NCBI RefSeq assembly: GCF_041381155.1
Contig: NC_091134.1
Location: 35,159,540-35,223,539, forward strand
Origin: Argopecten irradians
Lineage: Eukaryota > Mollusca > Bivalvia > Pectinida > Pectinidae
DNA: 64,000 nt
Direction of reading: 5' to 3'
A program made the position numbers and the translations under genes. Of this stretch, positions 22,561-35,129 are shown piece by piece (the stretch's first letter is position 1; the number at the start of each line of letters is the position of its first letter). Under the pieces are notes generated by a model that was not told the DNA's origin, ran no database searches, and worked only from the letters and a program-made list of their open reading frames with translations.

Positions 22561-25500
22561 ATAGATTTTTAATGCATCGATCTCACTCGACAGATCTAAT
22601 CCAGGTCAAGGTACAATTTAACAATTTTGGAGCAAAGAGACATCGGAGCAATAGGACATAGAAAGTAGACACACACATCCTCCATCTACTAATTTAATTA
22701 CTTTTACTATTGTTATTTTCATCTTTGGTCTTTATCATAGTATAATTGAGGATTCCTGTCAGCGTCCGACAACTTGCGTATAATATGAGAGGACTATTAT
22801 CTCTTCGAGCATATGGTTTTTAATATAAATGTTTAGAGAAACAAATCGTAAACTGGAGTACACCATGATATGAAATTACACGCTGATGAGAAGTACGATA
22901 ATACAGACAACGCATGTATCTCACAATATCAATGACAAATTAATACAACATGAAAAATATTAACTTGCTGCTGAAAATTGGTCATGGCCAACTATGATGA
23001 AGTTAATTATGTTAGTCTTTTTTGCCCAGTGTTCATTAGTTTCTTTGTACAGCATTTTAATTTACACGATACATTTCAATAAGCTTCTTTGCGACTAATC
23101 GAAAACTTATCACAGGATATATACGGATCTAAGTGCATGGTAGGTAATCATTATCTTATAACTAATATCGAATCTTCAACAAAATGTCCAGGAATAAATC
23201 AGATGAATGCCGTCTGATCATAAGTTTTTGTGTTGTTCACGAGGATATTTATTTCAAATGGATGCAGCTAGTTAAAATAAACGCACAATGAACAAATAGA
23301 GTTTGTAAACGTCTGCGTCAAGACTTTAAAGTCAAGTCAGAAGAACTGAACACTGCGAAACGTTCGCAAAAATGTCTGAAAAATATCAAGAGGACCTGAC
23401 AAAAAATCCAGGACTAACCAACATGAAATCAAAGTACTGATATTTTATAAAGTAGTCTGAAAAAATAATTGTAAGCATTGATGTTTTTATTTTTTTTTAA
23501 CTTTCTCGGATATAAAATATGTTTGTTGCAAACTATTGTAAGAATCCGCTACTCGAACGCACAGTTTGCAAACGAAATTTCTTTCATACCCCGATGAAGT
23601 TAAAAAAATGTGACACCAATGCTTGAATGAATCAGAAAACAATACAGATTTGTTTCTTGCTTTTTAGAAAATAAGGATGTAAGAACCCAATATACCTTAT
23701 TCAGAAACAATATAATTTCATTGGAAAAGTAGGTTTTGACTGATCTTACTAAAAATTTTAAAATCTGTTATACAAATAACACATCAATGATATGCATTAA
23801 TTACATATATAACTGCTAGTATTATCAATATACATATCACGATTAACTTGTTTCATTAGATACAAGCAATGTAAATCATCAAAATAGATTAAAAAAGGTT
23901 AAAGAAATAAATTCAGATTTTAAGTTATCAAAATTTGTGACTATTTACTACACAATGCTGATGAACGAGGTCTCATACTGTCTACTTTATTTAAAAATTG
24001 AAAAAGACATTTGTGAACTACATTTTATTTGCTATATTATATAGCTCTGGAAAGTAACCTAGACACCTGCTTGTAAACAAACAACCGCCGCGGATTAATC
24101 CGATCTAGGTTGTGTGTGTATCAGAGCCATATTTTATATTAATTACATATAGGCATGTTGCATTGTTGGAACAGCTACAAAACAATGGCAAGTGCATTTC
24201 ATCATGTTTTATTTAGGGAGGGAAATTCATCAGCCATTTCTTATCTCAAACAGCCCGGATATTTGGCATATTTTTGACAAATAAGAATTAATGTAAAGTG
24301 AACTTCCCACATTTATTTTATCTTCAATATCCATTAACTTTCCCAAACAATGGATAGCATTGACTACACTAAACAACTTTAAAATCACTTAAGTGACGAG
24401 GACTATTTCCAGCAGCGCTCTGATTTCGTTGAAGATAGTGTAAGTCATTTTTTCTCAAACGCTCGCTGTGACTTTATTTATTATAAGTAATTGAAAATTA
24501 CCTGGACTTGGCCACTACCAGAAGGACTTAACAAGTTTTAGAGGACTAAATACCTTTCCGAATGACTTTGAAACTATATGTTTAAAAAAGAACCGAGAAA
24601 CTACCTATTGGACAGAGCAACGTTTTGTTTTAGAGCACTCTCTGTAATACTGTTTACTAACTGGGTCCAAGGAAAGATTGGAGACACGCGCGTATCAAAT
24701 TGACAAAGAGTTCTGTGGTCAACGTACTGATGGTGAATTAGAAGAGGTAAGAGGTAAGATCAAATATGACAAATTACAAAGGGTACAATGAATTGCTTTC
24801 TTCTTTCAACTGAACCGAATACGTATACCAATATACTACTAGTACTGTAGTCCACAATGACTACATTTGAGCATCATGCAAAAGCTTGTACTTCTGAATG
24901 ATACATTTTGTTAAGTGACTAACACTATCTTTGTCAAAGAAAAGTTCAGTCGGACGGTTAATAACACGGCTTCCCCATTTAAATTATCATTGAAGGTGTT
25001 CCCATTGCAATTCCTGTTGAATGGGACTACTTCGATGGAGTAAAGTGAAATGTGGTCAGGTTTGTCATTTGGTATAACCATGCATTCGTGTAGCCAAAGC
25101 ACTGCAGGGCTATCCATGACTTCCTTCACCGTCTAATGAGTGATGAAAGAGGTTAACTATTCGTCATTGGCTTAATCAGTCTATATGCAAATTAAATGTT
25201 ACCATATAAACATTGTATCTTTTGTGTATTACCTTATTCCACTCAGACACGTTAGGCTAATCACAATGAGTAGGGCAATGCAGGTCACTGCGTTGAGTAT
25301 GTCCATGGGCACGATTTTACACGGGCCTATTTCTCGACTTAACCATATAGGTAATGGGAAGTACAGAATACATGTGTCAGCTGATTGTGTAACTATTGTA
25401 TAGCATTTATTGTACTGATTTTACACAAAATATTAAGTTAACATTACTTCGTTGATGATTGTTTGGTATTCAATTCGAAATATTCTATCGTTTGGATAAC

Positions 25501-25894
25501 AGGTAGAGCTTTAAGTAATCCTCTCTTGTTTAGTATATTGACTAAAGCTTGCGAATCCATTTTCACGAATCTCCCTATGCTAATGGAAATACTTCATTAT
25601 TTATGTATTTTTTTTAAAACCTTTTCCAGAAATCAGGTACTTTTAATATCTTTTAAAAAGTTCAATATAATGATAACACAATTACATGTTTAATATTTAA
25701 ACATAATTTATTTCATCAAGATGAAACTTTATCATCATATGAAATTCTTATAAACAAAATAAAATATTTTCAACATATAAGATACCAGCTGTCATGTTTT
25801 TGTAGTAAATTGCGCTCAGCAAAGACTTACAAATGAAGGAGGATGGACCTATAGCCAAACAGCGGATGATCTTTACAGTTAAAAGTTTGAATGT
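22561..25894. other. Intergenic, no supported gene
   Basis: AT-rich throughout. A minus-strand reading frame at 24911-25129 has non-repetitive, protein-like composition (VLWLHECMVIPNDKPDHISL), but no family and no convincing splice partners. I treat it as a possible pseudogene or exon fragment only. Confidence 0.4.
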
Positions 25895-26183
25895 CTCCTC
25901 AATATCCCAGGGGTTACTATCACTGTCGCCATATGCCATAGAAATGAAGGCTCTGTGTGACAAGATATGATCAAGTAATTTGGCCATTTAATGTCCACAA
26001 CAAATGAATAATGGTACATTGTCGTTGCCTACGTGGCTTTGTCTGTAATGTTAAGAGGAAATTTCTCTAGGGATGTGATTGATCAGTGTTTTTTTCTTCT
26101 CCTGAACTGTTTTCAGTTTTACTATGCCATAGTTCAGGAGTGGATATAATGCAGTGATAGCAATCCCTGGAGTATCGAGGATG
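25895..26183. mobile_element. MITE of the CATCCTCGATA family
   Basis: The left end CTCAATATCCCAGGGGTTAC and the right end CCCTGGAGTATCGAGGATG are inverted repeats. The interior shares GAATAATGGTACA and TTTACTATG blocks with copies at 46140-46454 and 56850-57164. A sixth short piece is at 43500-43535. Confidence 0.7.
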
Positions 26184-27633
26184 GCTTAAAGGGGATCGAG
26201 GATGACTGAAAGGGGACATTATCATTATCATGGTAAGACAATTTGGCACTAGAGAAGGTATGAATATAAGAAACATACTGAATTCATATAGTGTATATAG
26301 ATATGTTTTCACCTAGGATATTGAATATCTGATTTACACACAGTGTATACCCTTGCAACATATAATGAAACAACATAAAGTGAAACTGGTACATCAGAAA
26401 ATTCAATATTCTTTATAAGTTTACATAAGTGGGATAATTGTTCGAAATTCAAACTGCGAAGGGTGTCTGGTTCAAACTTTAATCATTCGGTTGAACTCCG
26501 ATATGGCACCAGGCCCCAGGATCATGACCGTTTTATGATCCTGTACCAGGCTAAAATATAACACAAGAAACTTGTAAAAAAAATAAACATGGCCAAACAA
26601 GTTCAAACACACACACACACATAAATATATGGACATCAATTGCAGAAACACGCACATTTCACCAGAATATCTATCTGAATTTGCACTATTAAAAGAAACA
26701 ACGTGAATATAAACAGACAAGTGAAACATCTAGTCCTATTGCACTATTATTCATAATTCTTATTTTCTACTACTTTTCATTAAACCCAGACATCCAAATC
26801 CACGAAGATATAGAAAGTGAAATGCGACATAATACTATCTTTCAGATCATCAGACTGTTACGTTATTTTCGTGAGTAAAAAAAATGCTATTTTTTAATTT
26901 CAACAGAAAAATCATATTCTAGCGAATTGAAATTTTAAAACATGTTACTATTAATTCGAGAATGAAAAGTTCGAGACCTTACTATTGTTCTGCGAAATAA
27001 ACAAGAATAAAGCATAACAAATTGTGAATCATTACACGACTTAGATTTGCCTTCAGCTACCAAAATGTAATAACGAATAAAAAATCAGCATATGACCGTA
27101 AACTTATAGTGTGTTAAATCTGTTTGACAGAACAGATACATAGCTAAAACTAGTAATGTTCTTCATTAAACCATTATTTGTAACATACCTGAATACAATA
27201 TAAGTATTACGAAAATGTTTTATTTCTTGTGTTCTAATTTTTACGGGTTTGCCAAATAAATATTTCAATAAATCAAATTTACCATATCAACTTAGCTATT
27301 ACCGTCTGTGAGTAATTTAAAACATTTACAGTATCAAAGTAACCAGTTCAATTTCTGATTATACTATACTTTGCATTAAAACTACATAACTTGCTTGATA
27401 AAGTGGAACTGTACTAAATCATATCTTCTATAGTTAGTCTGATATCGCACAGTTATATCAAATTTAGCCCACATCAAAGACGAAGGAATTATTTGTAAAT
27501 AGAAATTCGCACTTAGGTACAGTTACATGTACAATATATTGCATGATACACACAATTTAGTCACAGCTGTGTAAAACATAACTTCAAATTGTAATGTCAG
27601 CCAATGTTATATCAGCGTATGAAAGCATTCCAT
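26184..27633. other. Intergenic, 3' flank of the LRIF1-like gene
   Basis: AT-rich, with a short CA microsatellite near 26610. No ORF of coding character is seen. The 3' UTR of the minus-strand gene that stops at 27634 must lie here, but I cannot single out its polyadenylation signal. Confidence 0.5.
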
Positions 27634-30600
27634 TTAGAAATCTAGATCTACCGGTGTGGCTTCCACAAGACGTCTCTGTTTGATTTCTTCGAGGTCTTTT
27701 TCTTGTTTCTTTAAAAGTTCCTTTAAATTACTAATCCTCTCCTCATTGGATATCACCTTTGGAATCTTTGTTGGAATTTCCTCGGCAGTGAGTTCTGGAA
27801 TAGGGTTTTCCCTTTTTAAAACCATTTCTCTTTGAGATTTTGCTGGTGGCTCGATATCCATTCTTGCAAGTTTAGGTGGCTCGTCGGGGTACCCCTTGTC
27901 CATCCGTTCTTGTTTAATAGATAAAACTGGCTGGATACTTGCTTCGTCTCCGTAGCCGTGCGTCACTGGCTCTGGTTTTATATTAATTTGTGTAGGTGAT
28001 GTGGTTGGGAGTGCTGAAGGGCTTGGATCAGGAAATGCCTTTGCACCAGTTGGAGCTGCGTTTGACGACTTTGATGACTTGCGATTAAAAACAGGATCCG
28101 TTCGCCTTATCAAGTCCTCGACAGACGCTTTATCAGAGGCGGACGGAGTCAAATTACGTTTCTTATTTAAATTTAGAGTCGACTTTGGAAATAATATGGT
28201 TCTTCCATCAAACTGAACCACATAGTATTGTTCTCTATCCGACACCGTTAATTGTGATGGTGTCGTCACGACTGGCTGCTCTAACTCCGTTAATTGTGAT
28301 GGTGTCTTCACGGTTGGCTGATCTGACTCCGTTAATTGTGATGGTATCGTCATGGTTGGCTGATCTGACTCCGTTAATTGTGATGGTATCGTCACGATTG
28401 GCTGATCTGACTCCGTTAATTCTGATGGTATCGTCACGATTGGCTTAACTGCAGCAGACGTGACCTGCCTATTACGAGACATTCCATTGGTTTCTTGCCC
28501 GTCATTGTTATTCTTAATAGCAGTACGTCTGCTAGAAAATGCTTGGTCCACAATCTCGCGTGAGCGTTCAAGATTTACATGGTTGGAATGGCCATTGTTA
28601 TCTAAATCATATGTAGTCGTCTCTTTTCGACCCCGTGATTTTCTTGCAGGCGAGGGTTTCTGTTTTGAATCCTCATGTTTAGAATCTGATATCGTTTTGT
28701 GAATGGACAGACGAATATTTGATTTCTTTGAGAGAAATCTTTTTCGACAAGCCCTAGAACAACGCGTATTGACACCTTTCATTTTACCTCCATGCATGTG
28801 GAGTTGTTCCAAGACCACATGACACGGTGAGAAAAGCTTCGATTCTCTAATCGCTTCATCTGGAAGTACAATGCCATTGAAATTTGACAAATGATCCAGT
28901 TCCTTGAATATCCGACTCGGATGCTGTTTTGGAGTTGTCGGACTTTCTTCTGATTTAAAGCCTTGAATACGAGATGAGTTGTTAAAATGAACTTTCTTGT
29001 TGTCACAAAACGAATGTTCCGTTTCCTTCAAATGAAGATCCGGAGTTTCAATTTTTAAAGCTTGTTCTTTAGATGATAACGAAAAGACGGAGTCTATGCG
29101 AATTGGCATTTCTTCTGTGCGCATTTCTGTTACGGGGTTAACGTTACCTGACGCCTTCAACTGTTTAGACAATGTTGGAAAAGCTGCACTCTTTGATTGC
29201 ATTGCTTTCGTATCGTCCTTGGAGTTGTTTTGCAAAATTGGATGAATAATGTCTTTCATTGTCTTAGACGAACTTTTCTGTACGGACGAACTTTTCTGTA
29301 TAGGTATCTTTGAATAAGATATCGATGAAATGTTACTTCTCCGAGGGAAAATAGACACGAGATTTCCTACATTAGCGTTGTCGACTGTTTTTTTCCATGG
29401 TGGAAGTTTGGTTATTATAAATCGGGGTACTTGCGGTTCATTGGACACAGTTTCACTAGTCGAGCTAGGCGTTTGGACAGGCGTAATGATAAAAGGCGAT
29501 GACGGTGCCTTTCCTTTGCTCATCACGTAAGGAAATTTAGGTTTGGTTGATGCTGACGATGAAGAAGAACAACGAGGCAATGCATTGGTGTATGATAAAA
29601 CAGTTGATGTTTTAGTTTGGCTGGATGTTGATGCTAAAACATAACGCATCGGTTGACTTTTGGAGTTTATTTTGTTCGTCGGAGTGATGTCGGACTCTGT
29701 TGACTTTGTTATTGGCACCGCGGAAGTCACTACAACAGACGTTGGGATTTTTGGTGAGGAAGTATTTGCATCTCCTGTTTTAAAGCTGAATATCTTTTGT
29801 TCATTTGACGTATCTACTTTATAAACTGCAACTGTTTTCGTCTTTGCTGTCGTACCACTTCCCACAACATACTTATATATAACCCCATCATCCAATGCTG
29901 AGCCTGTAGTATGCTTTTGGTCTACACCTAAATGCGCTTTGCTGGGTTTACTCAGGACAATTTGCCGAGGGTTGGTCACTGGCAATGATTTGGTTGTTGT
30001 GGTAACTGTTGTGTGAGGAAGGGTTCCACTGCGCTGTTCAATCGGGTCAAGTAATCCATTTGGCTTCAGATTGCGAGCTGCATTATGACTGAAAAGTAAC
30101 ATAGGTGTTGCATTTCCTGAAAGTGTTCCATCTTTAAATCTTGACGGAAGCATGGTTGTTTCATCTGTGCTACATGTTACTGGCTTTTCACAAGAAGGTT
30201 CACGGGTTTCAGAAATTATGAAAGGATTTTCATCTGCTGACTTTGGATTAGATACGGTTTCCACATGCAATGTTGTGGGTACGCTAACAACTTCTGGCAC
30301 CGTCCTTGGTAAAGACGCAACGTTTGTTAGGGTTGTTGTGAGGCTGGAAGTGGCAAATCCAGTACTTGGGGGTACAGAGCTTGTTTGAGGTAACGTCACG
30401 TTAGTGCCATGGAGGTATGGTGGCTGAGGGGTTATTTTCCTATTCTTTAAAAAGGCCGCCACTGTACCTTGTAACGTTTTGTTTGTTGGCAGAGGCGACT
30501 TGTTTAATAGAGCTGCCGCTTCTTTTGCAGTGACGAAGATAGGATTTTGTGTGGCCGGTGGTAATGTTAAAGCAACCACTGGTGTTTGTTGATGAAGCTT

Positions 30601-33600
30601 TACCTTTGAGGTGTTTGTTGTATCTGAACCAGTATTTGCACGAACTACCGACACCTTATTTTGAGAAATTGAATTGGAAATGGTGGAAATCGAACGGGAC
30701 GGTAATGATACTGCCGGAGTAGTGACAATTGGAGCAGAAGGAAAAACTGAATTGGTCTGAATTAACACAGGAACCAATGGTATTTGTAACGAAGGATCGA
30801 CGCCGCACGCATTTTGTAACTGCATATTAATAGGTGTAGTACCGAGAGTCATTTGGTTGGACATTACCATGGGAGTTGATGACAAAGGGCTCGACACAGT
30901 TTGTGATAACGTTGAGCTACACACCACGCCTGTAGTTTGTGTAGGTGTTGTTTTTGCAATAGATTGTGTCAGAGATGTTCCTGAAGGCAATCGGGGCATA
31001 TTTATAGTCGTTAATAAAGACTGGGCACTTGCAAGCATAGACGACGCTGGAATAGCACCAGTGGTAAGAATTACCACAGGTTGAGATGACTGCACAAAAA
31101 GTGGTTGAGAGGGTTGTACAGTAGTCAGCTGAGATGGCTGTACAGACGTCGGATGAGAGGGAGGAACAGCAGTTGGTTGAGAGGTATGTACACCAGTCGG
31201 CTGGGATGTCTGTACAACTGCTGGCTGGGATGTCTGCACAACTGCCGGCTGCGAGAGTTGAACAACAGTCGGCTGAGATAATTGTATTACTGGCGGCCAC
31301 GAAGTCTGTGCAACCGCTGGCTGAGAGGTTGGAACAACAGTTGGCTTAGAAGTATGTACAACAGCTGGTTGAGAGAGTTGTACAACTGCTGGCTGAGATG
31401 TCTGTACAACAGCTGGCTGAGAGAGTTGTACAACAGTCGACTGAGATGCCTGTGCAACAGCTGCCTGAGATAGCTTCATAACTGGTGGTTGTAAGGATTG
31501 TACAATAGTCGGTTGAGGTGTCTGTACAACAGCTGGCTGCGAGAGTTGAACAGCAGTCGGCTGAGATGTCTGTACAACAGCTGGCTGAGATAGTTGTATA
31601 AGTGGCGGTTGCAAGGATTGTACAGCAGTCGGTTGAGGTGTCTGTACAATAGCAGGTTGAGAGAGTTGTACAACAGTAGGCTGAGAGGGTGGAAAAACAT
31701 TCGGTTGATAGGTCGGTGCAGATTGTACAACCGGGGATTGAGATGATTGAAAATAAGTCTCTTGGATGGACTTCACGTTAGCTGGTGGAGTAAGTTGCAC
31801 AACAGTAGGCCGAGATGCTTGTATAACTGGCGGATGCGAGGATTGTGCAACAGTTGGCTGAAAGGTCTGAGCAACAGCTGGCTGAGAGAGTTGAACCAAC
31901 GACGACTGAGAGGATGTAAAAATATTCGGTTGATACGTCTGTGCAGACTGTACAACCGGAGATTGAGATGATGGAAGAAACGTCGCCTGGATGGACTTTA
32001 CGTTAGCTGGAGGAGTGAGTTGAACAATACTTGGCTGAGGTGATTGTACTGCATTTAGCTGGGAGGATTGCACAATCGTCGGTTGCGTCATTGACGGAGA
32101 GAAAGCTTGTTGAGAACTTTGAGTTCTGAGTAGTGACGCATCAAGAATGGTAATTTCCGATGAATTTCTAAAAACATTGTTGGTGTCAAGCTGTGTCACA
32201 CTGGGTTTAGGGTCTATAACTGACGGTTTAGTAATTGTGTCACATCCTTGGTTAGTCCGAGATTCACAAGTAGCAGGTGTTGCCGTGCTAGTTTCGTTTT
32301 GGTTTGAGGGCGGTGTTGTTGAGTTGCTTTGTTCTTGTTTCGTTTCTCCGGTTGACTTCGACTCTGACGTTATGCGATTGGCGATATTCTTCAGGACTGA
32401 CGATAGCAACCGTTGTCCCGGCGACCCAAACGTCGGCAGCAAAGAATCAGAATCAGCTAAAACTGTTACGCTATCTGGAGGTTTGGGAACGTCAACAGAT
32501 TTGTTCTTCTCCGGCATCACAAGGAAGAATTTGCCTTTATTTACTCCCTCAGATGGAACCATATATAGCTGTGATGTTCCATCAGGGTTTTTCTGTGTAA
32601 CCAGTCTGTGCGATTCATTAAGATTGGCCGATACGACATTGTCATCACCTTTAACGAGGATTTTCCCGCTTTTTTCAAAGAAGAGTTTGCCAGACCCACT
32701 GAAAAGGAACAATTTTTTATTAAATATGTATGTAATTATGATCTTACATGAGTGGTTACGTTATATGAAATTTATCAAAAGAGTATTAGTTTGCCACGAC
32801 TTTAGACGAGTGGCTTATCCAATTAATTAACGAGTTAAATAAATTTCATATTGCGTAGTCACGAGTGTAAGATTCTATTTATCACATAACTAGTGTTTAT
32901 GGACATATCGAAGACACTATCAATTTCGTTTCTATATCAAAGAATAGCTAAATAAGACTCATTTGTCATTTTAATATGCATAAACAAGTTTAAACGATGA
33001 ATTATTCAACTGTTAAGAAATGATGATATGACGTCATGTTCAGAAAGTGATAATGCAGAATATAGATATGAAATCTTCAAATGTGAGATTTTTTTTATCC
33101 ATTTTCACTTCGCTTCACAAATTTGCAGTACATAATCATTTATGCTTACATTTATTCCAAATAAATGGCATAAAACAAATGACAATCAAATGAAATTCAT
33201 ATCGCCTGAATCAACTACACATGAAACCTTTTACATAATTTAAACAAAAGCTCATTTGTATTTTTAAAAGGAAACGTATTACGATGTACATTGTATTTCT
33301 ATAAATACGAAGTTTTTCTAATACGTCAATTTCGAGATTCCAAACGATATAGCTAGGTAAGTACAATTTGCCATCGATTAAGCACACTCTTCTGTAATTG
33401 TGGCATCATATTCTAACGTGACTTTGTGACGTCACAATCACCGAAAGGTGGGACTAATTGACGGTAAATGTAGTAATTTACTCAAGTGGTTTTGGTATCT
33501 CGAACTGAAATCGACATATTGGTTTAACTTGCAGTTTTTCACCTTACCATTCGAATACGTCTATTATTCTTAAACGGTATATACAAATGTAAAATAATTA

Positions 33601-33673
33601 TATATAATGGTTTTCAATGAGCATTTAATATATCTGTTTCATTCATCAATACTCACAACATCGGCTGGTCCAT
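27634..33673 (-). CDS. Large low-complexity protein with C-terminal coiled coil, LRIF1-like
   Basis: Two coding exons: 33673-33657 (MDQPM plus two bases, ATG with A at -3 and G at +4) and 32698-27634. The donor is GTGAGT and the acceptor TTCCTTTTCAG. The join is in frame and gives 1693 residues with stop TAA. The long frame extends a few codons upstream of the acceptor, but that part is intron. N-terminus: HRLVTQKNPDGTSQLYMVP. Then come Ser/Thr/Gln/Pro-rich repeats (about residues 200-540), a basic patch (CSRACRKRFLSKKSN), EQYYVVQFDGRTILFPKS, and a C-terminal coil (EERISNLKELLKKQEKDLEE). The DG-turn N-terminus, a second FxGxxxL motif and the final coil follow the order in vertebrate LRIF1, which binds HP1 and SMCHD1 in heterochromatin. 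Similarity is by memory; an unrelated nuclear protein is possible. Confidence 0.6.
28235..28450 (-). repeat. Coding 45-bp repeat, five copies
   Basis: Inside the LRIF1-like gene: units of 15 residues with the pattern PxVTIPSQLTESDQ, five in a row, the outer ones diverged. The unit length keeps the frame. It is likely to vary in number between alleles. Confidence 0.85.
31085..32105 (-). repeat. Coding Ser-Gln-Pro-Val repeat region
   Basis: Inside the LRIF1-like gene: dozens of 9-10 residue units of the form SQPAVVQT or SQPTVVQL, with two longer duplicated blocks around LTPPANVKSIQ. The region is probably disordered. Runs on the opposite strand (WLRELYNSWLR and similar) are shadows. Confidence 0.85.
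32699..33656 (-). other. Intron 1 of the LRIF1-like gene
   Basis: It is bounded by GTGAGT at 33656 and CAG at 32699. It contains a perfect TGACGTCA inside the palindrome TTGTGACGTCACAA at about 33424-33437, a candidate CREB/ATF site. No other feature is seen. Confidence 0.5.
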
Positions 33674-34765
33674 AGTTGGTGTCGGTTAGGTAGATCTACT
33701 TAGCATTGCAAGCTCTTTCTGAAGAAAAAAAAACTTGCGTTAATTTTAATATTAACACAATAGTACCATGCCTACGAGTTACTACGAATATGCACAATTC
33801 ATTTTTCTTATAAAGGATATTTTTATAGCGAGAGCTGTACTACAAATTAGGTAAAGTTCATTTTTCCTAAAACTTATAATTTGGGGTCAGCTTATAATTA
33901 AACAAGTGTAATTTATTTTTATAATGACTTGTTTTATATTACAGCATGATTGATCTTCACACGTTGTATTTGATGCCTTATTTGGTAGTAATGGAACCTC
34001 ACAAATCACATGGTTGAATGTGGGGTCTCGTTTATCGAGTGATACATATATAATTATATAACCTGTAATCATTAACCTCTGCGGTTGGAGTTCGAATCGC
34101 ACGGGAAACAGTTGCAAGATAATAATGAAAGGACTGTGGTTTTTCTCCGGGTACTCCGACCGTCCTCTACCGTTTAAACCTGAAACCTGAGAAGTCCCTA
34201 AATGTTTCATGTCATAGCTAGGTTGTTAAAAGGGTGCAAACAAAAACAAATAAAAGAAAGAAGAATGTACGAGTGTTTTGATACGTCACTAAATTGTTTA
34301 TATATCAAAGACATAGGAACGAATGACTTGCGTTTACGGAAATCTAATGTCCAAATACTACTTTGGACATTATAATTTATCACATAACCGGCCTGTTTAG
34401 CCGTGTTATACAGTACGGCAAATATCATAAATATTGTAAGACACATGTATGCGTTTAATAACAGTATTTTGACGTCACATGTAAAAGTGACGCCATAATC
34501 AAAATATGACGTCGAACGATTGTCTCGGTAGACGGAAACGTCAAATTCTAGCAACCTGATTACTATAACCCATAAATAATTTATTGTTCTACTAGTCAGT
34601 AGTTATGTAATCTTACACTCGCGGTTTGATATGCCGAGTGGGCAAGGGACAATATCAAATTATTTAACGATTTTAATATAGTTCATCATCATGTCACGTT
34701 ACGTAGCCACGATTCCGACTACTGAGGTTAATATACGACGCGAGATAATATATATTATATATATA
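33674..34765. other. 5' flank of the LRIF1-like gene, no gene seen
   Basis: The 5' UTR and promoter of the minus-strand gene should begin here. No TATA box is obvious. TGACGTCA-type words occur near 34470 and 34510. Reading frames here lack coding character. Confidence 0.4.
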
Positions 34766-34780
34766 TATAAGAAATAAAAA

Positions 34781-34843
34781 CAATAACGACTGACTAGTGA
34801 GCGCTTTCGCCCCATTCAAGGGAGCTCTTCAGACTGTTTATTG
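34781..34843 (-). ncRNA. Hammerhead ribozyme (left arm of Penelope-like element)
   Basis: Same 63-nt motif as 38488-38550, on the opposite strand. Conserved CTGAAGA and CGAAA cores flank a GCTCC/GGGGC stem II. Outer helix I is CAATAA/TTATTG. Confidence 0.8.
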
Positions 34844-34979
34844 AAGACGTATTATGACGTCATAATTCATGACGTCATTTGCTAAGAGACATGATATAAA
34901 CAATCAATGAGGAAGAATACAAAGAATACAATGTCGGATTAAATAAAAGACAAAACATGAAAATATAAAAATATTTCCT

Positions 34980-35052
34980 GTGCTCGGTAGGATTCGAACA
35001 CGCTAAGTGCTGAGCAAAAGACAGGGCCATTAACCGATTGAGCTACATCTAC
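34980..35052 (-). other. tRNA-like module with box A and box B (left arm)
   Basis: Exact inverted partner of 38279-38351. See that entry for motifs. It lies between the nuclease stop codon and the hammerhead. Confidence 0.55.
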
Positions 35053-35129
35053 ATATAAAATACTGCTTCCGAAAAAAAGTACCATCAAGTCAACATTCAA
35101 CTATAATGTTACATACAACAAAAATGGTT

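Noticed and set aside
31134..31971. Plus-strand Leu/Arg/Trp/Asn-rich ORFs
   Set aside because: They are the antisense reading of the Ser-Gln-Pro repeats in the LRIF1-like gene.
32699..32712. Start of the LRIF1-like protein at a codon upstream of 32698
   Set aside because: The first codon there is TTG and the bases are a strong acceptor; an ATG exon at 33673 joins in frame.
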